Positions 16,381 to 27,200 of a stretch of 60,239 bases of DNA are shown piece after piece. The notes under the pieces were generated by a model that saw only the letters and a list, made by a program, of their open reading frames with translations, made no database searches and had not been told where the DNA came from. Made by a program: the position numbers and the translations under genes. How positions within the stretch are numbered: position 1 is the first letter of the stretch; every line of letters begins with the position of its first letter. This stretch comes from an uncultured Eubacteriales bacterium (lineage in GTDB: Bacteria; Bacillota; Clostridia; Oscillospirales; CAG-272): the NCBI GenBank assembly GCA_900545935.1, contig URAP01000011.1:1-60239 (forward strand). Direction: 5' to 3'.

Positions 16381-17240
16381 ATATTCTCGAATATAATAAT
16401 GTTTCATACGATTACAGCGTCGGAACGCCTTTTGAGAAGCGCGCGCTGAAAAAACTCTCCATATCGTTTGAGCAGGGCGTGATAACCGGACTTATCGGTC
16501 ACACCGGCTCGGGAAAGTCGACCATAGTTCAGCTCGCCTGCGGGCTGCTCCGCCCGACCGAGGGTCAGGTGCTGCTCGGAGGACGCGACATCTGGGAGGA
16601 TCCGAAAAAGATAAGAGACGTGCGCTTTCGCGTCGGACTCGTATTTCAGTACCCCGAGTATCAGCTCTTTGAGGAGACGGTATATCGTGATATCGCCTTC
16701 GGTCCGAAGAATATGGGGCTCGATGAGGCGGAGATAGACCGCAGAGTACGCGATGCCGCGCGGTTTGTCGGCATCGACGACGATATCCTCGCGCGCAGCC
16801 CGTTTGACCTCTCCGGGGGACAGAAGCGCCGCGCGGCGATAGCCGGTGTTATCGCAATGGAGCCCGAGGTGCTTATCCTCGATGAGCCTGCAGCGGGGCT
16901 TGACCCGCGCGGCAGAGAGGAGATCCTCGGCGGAATACGCAGATATCAGCGAGAGAGAAGGAATACGGTCATCATCGTAAGCCACAGCATGGAGGACATG
17001 GCGCGTTATGCCGACCGCATAACGGTGGTGAGCGAGGGTGCGCTCTTCCGCACAGGAACGCCAGCCGAGATATTCTCGGATGCAGCGTCGCTCTCATCGG
17101 TGGGGCTTGACGTTCCGCAGATAACGCACGTTATGCTGCGGCTCGCGGAGCTCGGAGTTCCGGTGCGCGGCGGCATATATACCGTTGCCGATGCACGCGA
17201 TGAGCTTATGCGGCTGTATTCGGAGCGCACAAAGAAATAA
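16377..17240 (+). CDS. ecfA2: Energy-coupling factor transporter ATPase EcfA2
   Basis: The second ATPase of the ECF module; it forms a heterodimer with EcfA1 and docks on EcfT. At 287 residues it has Walker A GHTGSGKST, MVFQ-equivalent LVFQYPEYQLFEETV (the YPEYQLF motif is characteristic of EcfA2), signature LSGGQKRR, Walker B VLILDEPAAGLDP and H-loop VSHSMED. It is translationally coupled to ecfA1 through ATGA. ecfT follows after 197 bases with no recognisable gene between. Confidence 0.95.
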   Translation: MNILEYNNVSYDYSVGTPFEKRALKKLSISFEQGVITGLIGHTGSGKSTIVQLACGLLRPTEGQVLLGGRDIWEDPKKIRDVRFRVGLVFQYPEYQLFEETVYRDIAFGPKNMGLDEAEIDRRVRDAARFVGIDDDILARSPFDLSGGQKRRAAIAGVIAMEPEVLILDEPAAGLDPRGREEILGGIRRYQRERRNTVIIVSHSMEDMARYADRITVVSEGALFRTGTPAEIFSDAASLSSVGLDVPQITHVMLRLAELGVPVRGGIYTVADARDELMRLYSERTKK

Positions 17241-17437
17241 TGCGGCTCGACTGCTCCGACTCGGAACGGAATCACGCAGAGTCGGACGCGCCGCCGGAGC
17301 GTGCGCCGAATTGCATGCATTCGGTATGATGCGGCGTTCGGCTGCTTCACAGTCGGCGCGCAGCATAACTTTGCCAAGCCGTTGATCCCGCAAAACCAAC
17401 ATTGCTGTTACAGATATTATTTTAAGGACAAAAACTT

Positions 17438-18268
17438 ATGCTGAAGGATATAACGCTCGGACAGTATTTTCCGGGCAGCTCCCCCCTGCACCGCCTTGAC
17501 CCGCGGACAAAGATAATCCTGACGATAGTATACATCGTCGGAGTATTTCTTGCCGACAGTGTCAGCGCCTTTATCGCGGTCACGGCGTTTACCGCCGCGC
17601 TCGTGCTCATCAGCCGCATACCGATGCGGACGGTGATAGTGGGTATGAAGCCGCTGATATTCATCATAGCCTTTACCGTTATAGTAAATGTTTTCTGGGC
17701 AAAGGGCGAGCACCTGCTGTTTGAATGGGGTATAATACACATATATGCGGAGGGACTGATGACAGCACTGCTCGTAACGCTGCGTATCGCGGCGCTGCTG
17801 ACCGGAACGAGCATCATTCTCACATATACCACATCGCCGACGGCGCTTACCGACGGCCTCGAGCGGCTGCTCGCACCGCTGGCAAGGCTGCATGTTCCGG
17901 TGCATGATTTTGCGATGATGATGACCATTGCCCTGCGTTTTATCCCGACCCTGATCGAGGAGACGGATAAGATAATGAACGCGCAGCGGGCGCGCGGTGT
18001 CGATTTTTCGCACGGTAATCTTATCGAGCGCGCCAAGGCTCTCATCCCGGTGCTGATACCGCTGTTCCTCTCGGCTATACGCCGCGCCTCCGATCTTGCT
18101 ACGGCAATGGAATGCCGCTGCTACCGAGGCGGAGAGGGCAGAACGAGGATGCAGACTACCCGCATAGGCGCGGGAGATGTCGCGTCGCTGCTGATAATGG
18201 CGGCTTTCTGCGCGGCGGTCGTGCTGCTCGGACGCTTTTGCCCCATCTATACATCAACGGTGCTGTGA
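17438..18268 (+). CDS. ecfT: Energy-coupling factor transporter transmembrane protein EcfT
   Basis: The integral membrane scaffold that links the EcfA1/A2 ATPases with substrate-binding S proteins. At 276 residues it has several hydrophobic helices (about 25-45, 50-65, 68-85, 105-130, 240-262) and the long cytoplasmic coupling helices that carry the two Arg-containing ECF motifs, here AQRARG and ECRCYRGG. An ATG preceded by AAGGAC was chosen. truA follows 154 bases later; ecfA1-ecfA2-ecfT-truA is a very common Firmicutes order. Confidence 0.94.
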   Translation: MLKDITLGQYFPGSSPLHRLDPRTKIILTIVYIVGVFLADSVSAFIAVTAFTAALVLISRIPMRTVIVGMKPLIFIIAFTVIVNVFWAKGEHLLFEWGIIHIYAEGLMTALLVTLRIAALLTGTSIILTYTTSPTALTDGLERLLAPLARLHVPVHDFAMMMTIALRFIPTLIEETDKIMNAQRARGVDFSHGNLIERAKALIPVLIPLFLSAIRRASDLATAMECRCYRGGEGRTRMQTTRIGAGDVASLLIMAAFCAAVVLLGRFCPIYTSTVL

Positions 18269-18422
18269 TATAATTGATATTCGAAATTGCCGTTTTCGGC
18301 ACGGCGCTGCATATCGGCAGGTATGACAGCTCATCTGCGTTGATACCGGAGGCGCGGCTGACTGTGCCGCCGCGCGGCTGAAATGCCGCAAAAAATGCAT
18401 AAAGCGGAAAGGAGAATGCGGC

Positions 18423-19196
18423 ATGACCGTGCTGCTCGATATATCCTACATAGGCACCGCCTATGCGGGCTGGCAGGTTCAGCCCAATGCACCCACCGTT
18501 CAGGCGGCGATGTGCGATGCGGTGGAGCGGCTGCTCGGCGTGCGCTGCCCGGTGACCGGCTGCTCGCGGACCGACAGCGGCGTGCATGCGCACAGCTTCT
18601 GCTGCACGGTGTCCGAATTGCCGGAGGGCTTTTCGATACCGACGGACAGGATCCCGCTTGCGCTCTCTTCGGTGCTACCGGAGGATATATCGGTGCGGCG
18701 TGCGACGGTCGTGCCGGACGACTTTCATCCCCGGTACGGCTGCCTCGGCAAGGAGTATGTCTATCGGATATATAACAGCCGCGTGCGTGATCCGTTCTCG
18801 GTCGGGCGTGCGCTGCACATCCCGCATCCGCTCGATGCGGAGAGAATGAACGAGGCGGCTGCACATCTCGTCGGCGAGCATGATTTTGCCGCATTCGTTG
18901 CTGCGGGGTCAAAGGTCGCGGCGGAGGGCGATACGGTGCGCAGGATATACGGCGCGTCGGTCACGCGAGACGGCGACGACATCCGCTTTTGTGTCAGCGG
19001 AAACGGCTTTCTGTATAATATGGTGCGCATAATGACCGGAACGCTTATCGCGGTCTCGGATGGGCGGCGCGGTCCGGAGGACATCGACGGTATCATAGCC
19101 TCGCGCGACCGACAGAGGGCGGGGATCACCGTCCCGGCGTGCGGACTGTATCTTGAAAGAGTATTCTACCCGGAGTGGGTATGGCAGGATAAATAA
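18423..19196 (+). CDS. truA: tRNA pseudouridine synthase A
   Basis: TruA converts uridines 38-40 in the tRNA anticodon stem-loop to pseudouridine. At 257 residues it has the N-terminal ISYIGTAYAGWQVQP motif, the catalytic Asp51 in CSRTDSGVHA, FHPRYGCLGKEYVYRIYN, and FLYNMVRIMTGTL near the C-terminus, all typical. The start follows GAAAGGAG. It lies directly downstream of the ECF genes and 41 bases before the propeller-like membrane protein. Confidence 0.95.
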   Translation: MTVLLDISYIGTAYAGWQVQPNAPTVQAAMCDAVERLLGVRCPVTGCSRTDSGVHAHSFCCTVSELPEGFSIPTDRIPLALSSVLPEDISVRRATVVPDDFHPRYGCLGKEYVYRIYNSRVRDPFSVGRALHIPHPLDAERMNEAAAHLVGEHDFAAFVAAGSKVAAEGDTVRRIYGASVTRDGDDIRFCVSGNGFLYNMVRIMTGTLIAVSDGRRGPEDIDGIIASRDRQRAGITVPACGLYLERVFYPEWVWQDK

Positions 19197-19237
19197 TTTT
19201 CTGATAAATAATTATCTACGGAAAGGAGGCTCGGAGC

Positions 19238-20983
19238 ATGGCAGACAGAAAAAAGCGCCCCGCAGACGGAACACCCGAAAAGAAGAGATTCCGCTTAGGC
19301 GGTGCCGGAGCCGAGGGAAAAGGTCAGAGCGCGTCCGCAAACGCGCGCGGCACTGCAAACGATCACGGCTCGTCGGCAGACGGACGCGGCAGAGCTGCCG
19401 GCGGTACCGGAGCACCGACCGAAAAAAACGTCAGGCGCGCGGGAGCGGAGGACAAGTCTGCGAGAAAGCCGGGCAAATCCGCCGGCACGGGCAAACGCAC
19501 GACCGGGTCCGTCGGTGACGCCTCGAAGGACAGGACGGGTGAGAAGAGCAGACCGGACGGCAGACCCGATAAAAACAAGACGGCTGAAAAAAACAAGACG
19601 GCTGAAAAAAACGGGTCGGCGGGGAAGAGCGCCGCGGCAGATAAAAACGGATCCGTGGGTAACCCGGACGGTAAGGCGGGAGGCTCTAACGCACTGACCG
19701 GCACCGAGAGCGCGGAGCGCGAAAAGCAGAGAAGATCGGGCATTATCCGCCGCTCGCTCGTTGCGACCCTTGAGCGCGAGGCGGAGCAGCAGCGCGAGGC
19801 AGCGCTTGCCGGACTCAGCCCATACTACATAAAGATCTCGAGCCGCTTCAGGCTCGCCAAGATAATAACTGCGATGACCCTTGCGGTGTTTATCGTCGTA
19901 ATGCTGTCGGTCTTTCGCAACGATATAACACCCGAGAACATCAGCTATATGATACGTGACCTCGGCGTTACGAACACGGTATACTCGAATACCTCGAGCG
20001 TTACCATCACATACGAGTCGGATACCTCGAGTGTTTTCGGACTGTTTCGCGACAGTCTCGCAGTGTCTGACAGCAGCGGCTTTTACCTATACTCGCGCGA
20101 GGGCGGTACTATCTTTTCCGAAGCGCACAGCTACGAGGATCCCCGTCTTGCGCTGTCCGGCGCGTACGCCGTTACCTACGATCTCGGCGGAACATCATAT
20201 TCGGTATATAATTCACTCGGACGAATAAGCGAGGGCACTACCGCTTATCCTATTTATATGGCGGCTGCCTCGGACAGCGGAAGCTATGTTATCCTGACCC
20301 GCAGCGCAGAGTACCGCACCGTCGCATACATCTATGACGGCAAGGGCAAGAACACCGCGCAGATATTCAAGGACAAATATGCCGTGAGCGCGGACTTCTC
20401 GTCCGGCGGAACGCTGCTCTATATCACCTCGATAGACGAGCGCGACGGCAGTCTCTCGGGCGAGATATCGGTCTACGATCCGCGCGAGGGCAGCACCGTT
20501 TATACGGTAGATACCGGTACCGCGGTGGTCGCCGATGCCGCCTTTGACGGCAGTACGCTTACCGCCGTTACATCGCGTTCGCTGCTTCGCGTTTCTCCCT
20601 CGGGAGGAATGACCGCGGAGTACGGCTACGGCAGCTTTGTCCCGTCTACATGGTGCTTCGGCGACGGCTATTCGGTCATTGCCGTGACGAGTGAAAAGGT
20701 CAGCGGTCAGAGCGATATAGTCGTGCTCGGCGATACACTCGGAGAGGAGCAGAGCATCTCCGTGACCGGCGAGGTAAAGCGGATGTGCAGCTCGGGCGAC
20801 TATGTCTATGCGCTGCTGTCCGGCTCGGTGCTGCGGCTCGATGTTCGCAGCGGCGAAACGGCTGAGTACAGCTACACCGGCAGCCCGTGCGATATTCATG
20901 TCGGCAACGGAACGCTCTGGCTCTGCTACTATTCTCAGTCGATGGCGCTCAGCGAGCAGGATGTCTTCTCGGGCGGGCGGTAA
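19238..20983 (+). CDS. Membrane-anchored beta-propeller-like protein (DUF5711-like), function unknown
   Basis: A 581-residue protein. Residues 1-160 are disordered, highly basic and low-complexity (repeated KNKTAEKN at about 112-125, many Gly/Ser/Ala/Lys/Asp). A single membrane helix follows (about 208-226, ending VVMLSVFRNDI). The remaining ~350 residues are a series of beta-strand repeats with YxxDGKG- and SGGTLLYI-like turns, suggesting a propeller outside the cell. The basic tail would be cytoplasmic. I associate this arrangement with the Clostridia DUF5711 family, but only by architecture. The start follows AAAGGAGG. It lies between truA and the CvpA-like gene and may share their transcript. 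Confidence 0.65.
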   Translation: MADRKKRPADGTPEKKRFRLGGAGAEGKGQSASANARGTANDHGSSADGRGRAAGGTGAPTEKNVRRAGAEDKSARKPGKSAGTGKRTTGSVGDASKDRTGEKSRPDGRPDKNKTAEKNKTAEKNGSAGKSAAADKNGSVGNPDGKAGGSNALTGTESAEREKQRRSGIIRRSLVATLEREAEQQREAALAGLSPYYIKISSRFRLAKIITAMTLAVFIVVMLSVFRNDITPENISYMIRDLGVTNTVYSNTSSVTITYESDTSSVFGLFRDSLAVSDSSGFYLYSREGGTIFSEAHSYEDPRLALSGAYAVTYDLGGTSYSVYNSLGRISEGTTAYPIYMAAASDSGSYVILTRSAEYRTVAYIYDGKGKNTAQIFKDKYAVSADFSSGGTLLYITSIDERDGSLSGEISVYDPREGSTVYTVDTGTAVVADAAFDGSTLTAVTSRSLLRVSPSGGMTAEYGYGSFVPSTWCFGDGYSVIAVTSEKVSGQSDIVVLGDTLGEEQSISVTGEVKRMCSSGDYVYALLSGSVLRLDVRSGETAEYSYTGSPCDIHVGNGTLWLCYYSQSMALSEQDVFSGGR

Positions 20984-21109
20984 TGCCGCACCGCAGTAAT
21001 GCCGACGATTCGGGTCATGCCTGACGGAGCTCGGAGCGCATTCACGGTATGTAAAACGGAATTCGGAAAACCTATAACGTATGTCAGACAAAATTCGGAG
21101 GAAAAGATC

Positions 21110-21748
21110 ATGGGCATTGTACTTGATATAATCCTTATAATAATCGTAGTCCTGCCGATAGTCATCGGACTTCGGCGCGGCATGGTCGGAACGCTCATGG
21201 GCTTCATCTCGGTGGTGCTTGCCCTTATCATAGCCCGTGTCGCGGTGCCGTATATACAGCCCGTCGCACAGGAAAAGCTCGTTACCGTCTATGTGCACGA
21301 GCCGCTCGGCGAGTATATAGCCTCAGAGCTTCAGACCGAGGGCGGCGGTGCGGTGGCATCGGTCGCCGAGCTGCTCGATAAGCTCGGACTTGCAGACCTC
21401 GATATAGACGGTGATAGCGGAAACGAGGGCTTTGCAGCTGCAGTAACTGCGGCTGCGGAGTCAAGAATCAGTGAAGGCATCGCCTTTCTCGGCAGCTTTC
21501 TGCTCGCGCTTATCGCTATGCGCATCATTACCGCAGTGCTCGAGGCGGTGTTCCGCCTGCCGGTGCTGCACGGGGTAAATAAGCTCGCGGGCGGCGCGCT
21601 CGGCGCGCTTACCGGGCTCGGTCTCGGCTATGCGTTTGCGTGGGTGCTGACCGTTATGCGTCCGACCATCGTTGCGTTTCGTCCCGATCTGTTCGGTCAA
21701 GCGCTCGATTCCTCGCATCTGCTTGCATTTGCCGCGCGTTTCTTCTGA
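21110..21748 (+). CDS. CvpA-family membrane protein
   Basis: A 212-residue integral membrane protein with the CvpA pattern: an N-terminal helix (ILDIILIIIVVLPIVIGLRRG), a second right after the conserved RRGMVGTLMGFIS motif, a hydrophilic mid-section and two more helices (about 123-145 and 160-182, LAGGALGALTGLGLGYAFAW). CvpA relatives are linked to colicin V production and envelope homeostasis; here the role is unknown. The ATG at 21110 is preceded by GGAGGAAAA; an in-frame upstream region to 20999 lacks a ribosome-binding site and hydrophobic start. Confidence 0.8.
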   Translation: MGIVLDIILIIIVVLPIVIGLRRGMVGTLMGFISVVLALIIARVAVPYIQPVAQEKLVTVYVHEPLGEYIASELQTEGGGAVASVAELLDKLGLADLDIDGDSGNEGFAAAVTAAAESRISEGIAFLGSFLLALIAMRIITAVLEAVFRLPVLHGVNKLAGGALGALTGLGLGYAFAWVLTVMRPTIVAFRPDLFGQALDSSHLLAFAARFF

Positions 21749-21856
21749 TGCGGCGCGGCGAGCGGTCAGGCTCGTGCCGCGCAGGAGCAGCTGCGTCAGC
21801 TTACGCGGTGATGAGATAAAAAACGGTTTTTCTGCAACATATATTAGGAGCATCAT

Positions 21857-24295
21857 ATGAAAATGGAACTTTGTTCGAGATGTAAAAAGCGCATGGCGGT
21901 GGTTTTCGTCACCCGCTTTGACGGAGAAAAGACGGTAAATGAGGGCATCTGTCTGCGCTGCGCAAAGGAGCTCGGGATAAAGCCGGTCGAAAACATGATA
22001 GAGAAGATGGGGCTCTCGGATGAGGACCTCGACCGCATGGATACCGAGATGGAGGAGCTTATCTCCGGCGACGGTAGCGACAGCGACGGCACGGAAATGC
22101 CCGGCGAGGACGGTGAGGATACGGACGGAGACGGCGACGACAACGGAGATAACGGTCACGCGCCCGCCGTTGATTTCAGAAAGCTGTTTGCGCCACTCGC
22201 CGACCTTTCTGCATCGCTGCGCCCGAGCGAGAGCGGCGAGAACGGAGCGGATAATGGCGGAGAGAACAGCGGCGTGCGCACCGAGGGCGGACGGCGCGAA
22301 AAGCGCGGTAAGAAGCGCAAATATCTCACCCTCTACTGCACCGACCTCACGGAAAAGGCGCGCGAGGGCAAGCTCGACCGTGTTATCGGGCGTGACCGCG
22401 AGATAGCGCGTACCGTTCAGATACTCTGCCGCCGTCAGAAGAATAATCCCTGCCTTATCGGTGAGCCGGGTGTCGGAAAGACTGCGGTCGCAGAGGCGGT
22501 AGCTCAGATGATAGCCTCACCCGATGTGCCGTGGAAGCTGCGCGGCAAGGAGGTCTTTCAGCTCGACCTTACCGCACTCGTTGCGGGAACGCAGTTCCGC
22601 GGGCAGTTTGAGAGCCGCATGAAAGGGCTTATCGACGAGATAAAGGCGTGCGGAAATATCGTTCTCGTTATCGACGAGGTGCACATGATAGCCGAGAGCG
22701 GAAATGCCGAGGGCGGCATGAACGCGGCAAACATATTAAAGCCCGCGCTGTCAAAGGGCGAGATACAGATCATAGGCGCGACCACCCTTACCGAGTACCG
22801 CAAGTACATCGAGAAGGACTCGGCGCTTGAGCGCCGCTTTCAGCCCATCATACTCGAGGAGCCGTCTGTTGAGGCTTCGATCGAGATATTACGCGGTATC
22901 AAGGGCTACTACGAGAGCTTTCACGGTATCAAGATACCCGACTACACCGTTCAGCGCGCGGTAACGCTTTCCGAGCGGTATATTACCGATCGTTTTCTCC
23001 CCGACAAGGCGATAGACCTGCTCGACGAGGCTTCCTCTCATTTGGCTCTCGCCTCTCCGGTGATAAAGGAGACGGAGGAGCTTGCCGCCGAGCTTGCCTC
23101 GGTACGCAGTGAACGAGAGGCGCTCGAGTCCGAGTCGGGCGGCGAGGGTCCCGCAGACGAGCAGAGATACGCGCGCATAGCCGAGCTGCGCACGCGCGAG
23201 ATAGGCATGCAGGAGCGCTTTGATCGTTTGTCGGCGGAGCGTGATGCCATCAGCCTCTCGGTGTCCGACCTTGCGGATGTCGTCGAGATATGGACCGGCA
23301 TTCCCGCAAGCACCATTACAGAGCACGAGTTCGCACGCATAGATACGCTCGGCGACCGTCTGCGCGCGCATATCATAGGTCAGGACGAGGCTGTCGATGC
23401 CGTCGTTCGCGCCATCAAGCGCAACCGCGCGGGAGTCAGCGCAAAGCGCAAGCCGGTTTCGTTCATATTCGCCGGCAGCACAGGTGTCGGAAAGACCGAG
23501 CTGGTCAAGCGCCTTGCAGAGGACCTCTTTAATTCGCCCGAGACGCTTATCCGCCTCGATATGTCCGAGTTTATGGAGAAGCATTCGGTCTCCCGCATCA
23601 TCGGTTCGCCTCCCGGATATGTCGGCTATGACGACGCGGGACAGCTCACCGAGAAGATACGCCGCAAGCCGTATTCGGTAATTCTGTTCGACGAGATAGA
23701 AAAGGCTCACCCGGATGTCCTGAATATCCTGCTTCAGATACTCGACGAGGGCAGGGTCTCCGATGCGCACGGAAAGGTCGTGTCGTTTGAGAATACGGTC
23801 ATTATTATGACGACAAACGCGGGCGCGACAATGTCCTCCAATACCCCCGGCTTCGGCGCGAGCGCGCAGGAGCAGGAAAAGGGCAGGACCGAAAAGGCTC
23901 TCGGCGAGTTCCTGCGTCCGGAGTTTATCAACCGCGTTGACGAGATAATCACCTTCCGCTCGCTCGGCAGAGAGGACTTTGTACGCATCGCGGGGCTTAT
24001 GCTCGGCGAGCTGCGCGATACACTTGCCGCACGCGATATAAAGGTCAGCTGGACCGAGGCGGCTCAGGAATATGTTGCCGACCGCTCCTATTCACGCAAG
24101 TTCGGTGCGAGAAATATGCGCCGCTATGTTCAGACGCACATCGAGGACGGCATTGCCGACGAGCTTATCCGTCGCTACGGCGAGAGGGTGACGGCGGTGA
24201 CCATCGACGCGCCCGGGGAGGGCGCGGAGCCCGACGCTTATCCGGTCATTACCGTGATATCGGATAAGGACGGGCTGCAAAAGTCCGACGTATGA
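21857..24295 (+). CDS. ClpE-like AAA+ unfoldase with N-terminal zinc finger
   Basis: An 812-residue Hsp100/Clp ATPase that should unfold proteins, possibly for ClpP. A zinc finger (CSRC at 6-9, CLRC at 32-35) replaces the Clp-N repeats, as in ClpE. A very acidic Asp/Gly/Glu linker (about 65-145) follows. The first AAA+ domain has Walker A GEPGVGKT (202-209) and Walker B VIDEVH; a short middle domain is at about 400-470; the second AAA+ domain has Walker A GSTGVGKT (540-547), Walker B LFDEIEKAH and the RPEFINRVDEII sensor region. The putative ClpP-docking tripeptide is PGF (about 664-666), not the usual [LIV]GF. It overlaps the next gene by 4 bases. Confidence 0.88.
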   Translation: MKMELCSRCKKRMAVVFVTRFDGEKTVNEGICLRCAKELGIKPVENMIEKMGLSDEDLDRMDTEMEELISGDGSDSDGTEMPGEDGEDTDGDGDDNGDNGHAPAVDFRKLFAPLADLSASLRPSESGENGADNGGENSGVRTEGGRREKRGKKRKYLTLYCTDLTEKAREGKLDRVIGRDREIARTVQILCRRQKNNPCLIGEPGVGKTAVAEAVAQMIASPDVPWKLRGKEVFQLDLTALVAGTQFRGQFESRMKGLIDEIKACGNIVLVIDEVHMIAESGNAEGGMNAANILKPALSKGEIQIIGATTLTEYRKYIEKDSALERRFQPIILEEPSVEASIEILRGIKGYYESFHGIKIPDYTVQRAVTLSERYITDRFLPDKAIDLLDEASSHLALASPVIKETEELAAELASVRSEREALESESGGEGPADEQRYARIAELRTREIGMQERFDRLSAERDAISLSVSDLADVVEIWTGIPASTITEHEFARIDTLGDRLRAHIIGQDEAVDAVVRAIKRNRAGVSAKRKPVSFIFAGSTGVGKTELVKRLAEDLFNSPETLIRLDMSEFMEKHSVSRIIGSPPGYVGYDDAGQLTEKIRRKPYSVILFDEIEKAHPDVLNILLQILDEGRVSDAHGKVVSFENTVIIMTTNAGATMSSNTPGFGASAQEQEKGRTEKALGEFLRPEFINRVDEIITFRSLGREDFVRIAGLMLGELRDTLAARDIKVSWTEAAQEYVADRSYSRKFGARNMRRYVQTHIEDGIADELIRRYGERVTAVTIDAPGEGAEPDAYPVITVISDKDGLQKSDV

Positions 24296-27200
24296 GCGGC
24301 AGACAGAATGATAAATGGTACGAGCTGACCCCGGAGCAGGTGGCGAACAGATTCGGCTCGGATCCTGTTCAGGGGCTTGATTCCGCCGAGGCGGAAAAAC
24401 GCTCGAGAATCCTCGCAGAGCGGCTGCGCGAGGAACAAAAGGGAAAGAAAAAAGAGGATAAGCTGCGCACCGTCGCAGACCTTACCGCCGTCCTTCTTAT
24501 ATTTACCGCACTGCTTGCGCATGTTTTCGATCGCGGAATCAGCTCCGCGACCGTTATCGTGCTTGTGGCGGTGAACGCAGCGGCGGCGCTTGTCGCATAT
24601 ATCCGCGCGCAGGGAATACTGCGCGAGACCGGAGAGCGCGCGGAGCCGCGCGTGTACACCGTTCGCTCGGGCAAGGCAAAGCGCCTGCCGGGCAGCGAAA
24701 TAGTGCCGGGCGATGTTATCTATGTCAGTGCGGGCGACGTTATCCCCGCCGATGCGCGTATAGTCCAGTCGGACGGCATCACCGTCTCCGAGACCGATAT
24801 TACCGGTGAGCACGGTGCGGTACGGAAGCGCTCCGGCTTTCCCGAGCTGCGCGGCGGTTCTATTTCGCTCCGCGCACAGACGAATATGCTCTTTTCCGGC
24901 AGTGTCGTCATGAGCGGCAGCGCACGCGCGGTGGTCTGCCGTACCGGCTCGGATACCGAGCTCTCCGTGCTTCGCGCCGAACAGGAGGAGCAGCGCCGTA
25001 TTACCGCAGGCAAGGGAAAACGGAGCGAGGAGCCGGTTCTCGCCGCTTTCCGCTCCATGCGCGAATGCGGCGATATATGGGGACTGTGCATGATAGCTGC
25101 GGTCTTTGTCGTTGTTGTGCTCGACCTTATCTTCGGTAAGGGCGAGGGCAGCCTTTTCGACACCTTCATCACCGCGCTTTCGCTCGCCGTATCGAGCATG
25201 AGCTCGTATTATCTCGCATTTTCCCATATCGTCGTTGCGAGCGGCGTTCGCAGGCTCGGCGGCGGGGGCAGGGAGAGAGAGACCGGCGCGCTCGTCCGCC
25301 GCGTGGACAAGCTCGATTCGATAATCGACCTCGATACGCTCATCATCCCGCGCTCCGCGCTCATCGCGTCGGATGCGGTACATATATCCAGAGTCGTTAC
25401 GGCTGCGGGTATCGACAGACGGATAGGTGAGCATGGCTTTAAGCGTCACTGTGCCGAGATAATCAAGCTCGCTGTCGTTTCGTCCGGACGCTACGGCGCG
25501 CGAAAGCTCGTATATAACAATCTCAGCGGAAACAATGTCTACTCCGGAGAGGAGGAGATGCTTATTTCCTGCGCGACCGATCTCGGCGTATATAATGCGC
25601 GGCTGGATCGCGATTATCCGATGGCTGATCACCGCGAGGAGGGCGAGGACAGCCGCTTTGACACAACGCTGTATTTCGCGGGCGGCGATTTCTGCGCCGT
25701 TTCGCGCGGCGATCCCGGAGTCATGCTGCCGCGCTGTATCTCGCTTCGCGAGAGCGGCGGCGAGCACCGTATGACCGACGATACCCGCGCACGTCTGACC
25801 CGCTATGTTTCGGATGCCGTAAAGGACGGCTGCCGCGTCATTTCGGTCGCTACGCGCCGCACGCAGTATACAAATCTGCGCAGAATAGCCGCATGTCAGA
25901 GCGACCTCGTTTTTGAGGGCTTCATCGTTATCCGAGAGCCGATAATCGACGGTGCGGCAAAGAGCATTGCAGACTGCCGAAGGGCGGGTATCAAGATAAT
26001 CATGACCGACGACGGCAGGGGAGACTACGGTCTCGTTCTTGCCCGTTCGCTCGATATCGTCCGCGACCCCGGTGAGGCTACGAGCGGAGCTGTGCTTGCA
26101 AAGCTCAGCCCCGAGATGTTCCGCGTCAACCTGCCGTTGTACAGCTATTTCGCACGGCTCTCCCCCGCACAGACAGAGCGGCTCGTCGCCTGCCTGCGCG
26201 CGGACGGACACCGCGTCGGCTTTGTCGCGGACAAGCTCGATTCGCTGCCTGCCATGCTCGAGGGTGATGTGGGCTACGCGCTCGAGACCTCCGAGACCGG
26301 AGAGGAGCGCAACGCGCCGGTCGTCAGCGGCGACATAAGAGCGGCGGATTCAGGTGCTGCGCTGCGCTATCTCTCGGATATCGTGCTGCTGCGCCCGCGT
26401 ATACGCAGCTACGGCGGCTTCTGTGCGCTTGTCGGCTCGGTTCGCGGTGCGGTACAGACCTACCGTAATCTGCTCCGCGTTGCGTTCTATCTTATTGCCG
26501 CTCAGGCGGCGAGAATAACCCTCGTGCTATGGGGAATCATCGGCGGCAGACCGCTCATGACCGCGCCTCAGGTGTTATTCTCGGGTCTTGTTATCGACTT
26601 TGCCGCCGTGTTCTCGATAGCGCTTCAGCCGCCGTCGGTGCACGTGCTCAACCATCGTGACGAGGTTCGCGGCAGGCTCGCTAAGCCTCTCCGATATGTT
26701 GCAAGGTATGCCGTTTTCGGCGTTCTGTGGGCACTTATCGCCGCGCTCGTACCGACGATAATGCGTGCTCGCGGTGTCGCTGTCAGCGACGAGCAGCTGC
26801 TCTCTGCGGGCTTTATCGGCTTTATGATAACGCAGTTCGTCGCGCTGAGTGAGATAAAGCGCGAGCGCACGCTGCTCGACTTTCGCATCCGTCTCGGCGG
26901 CGCGGGAATAATGCTCGCTCTGCTCTGTACGGCGCTTGTGCTGATATCAATTACCATCGCCCCGATAGGCGAGCTCTTCGATATAATTCCGGTGTCCGGC
27001 ATGGGCTTTGTCCCGATGCTGTTCACCCCCGCTGTGATGGCGCTTGTGTTTGAGGCTGATAAGCTCGTTCGCGGAGATACCGCCGTCGGCGTATGGATAC
27101 GCTCGACGCTCGGCAGGCTGTTTACCGGCAAAAAGAAAAAGCAGGCTGCTGCCGATAAAACGGCAAGTGCTGCGCATACCGCACCGCCCGCAGCGACTCT

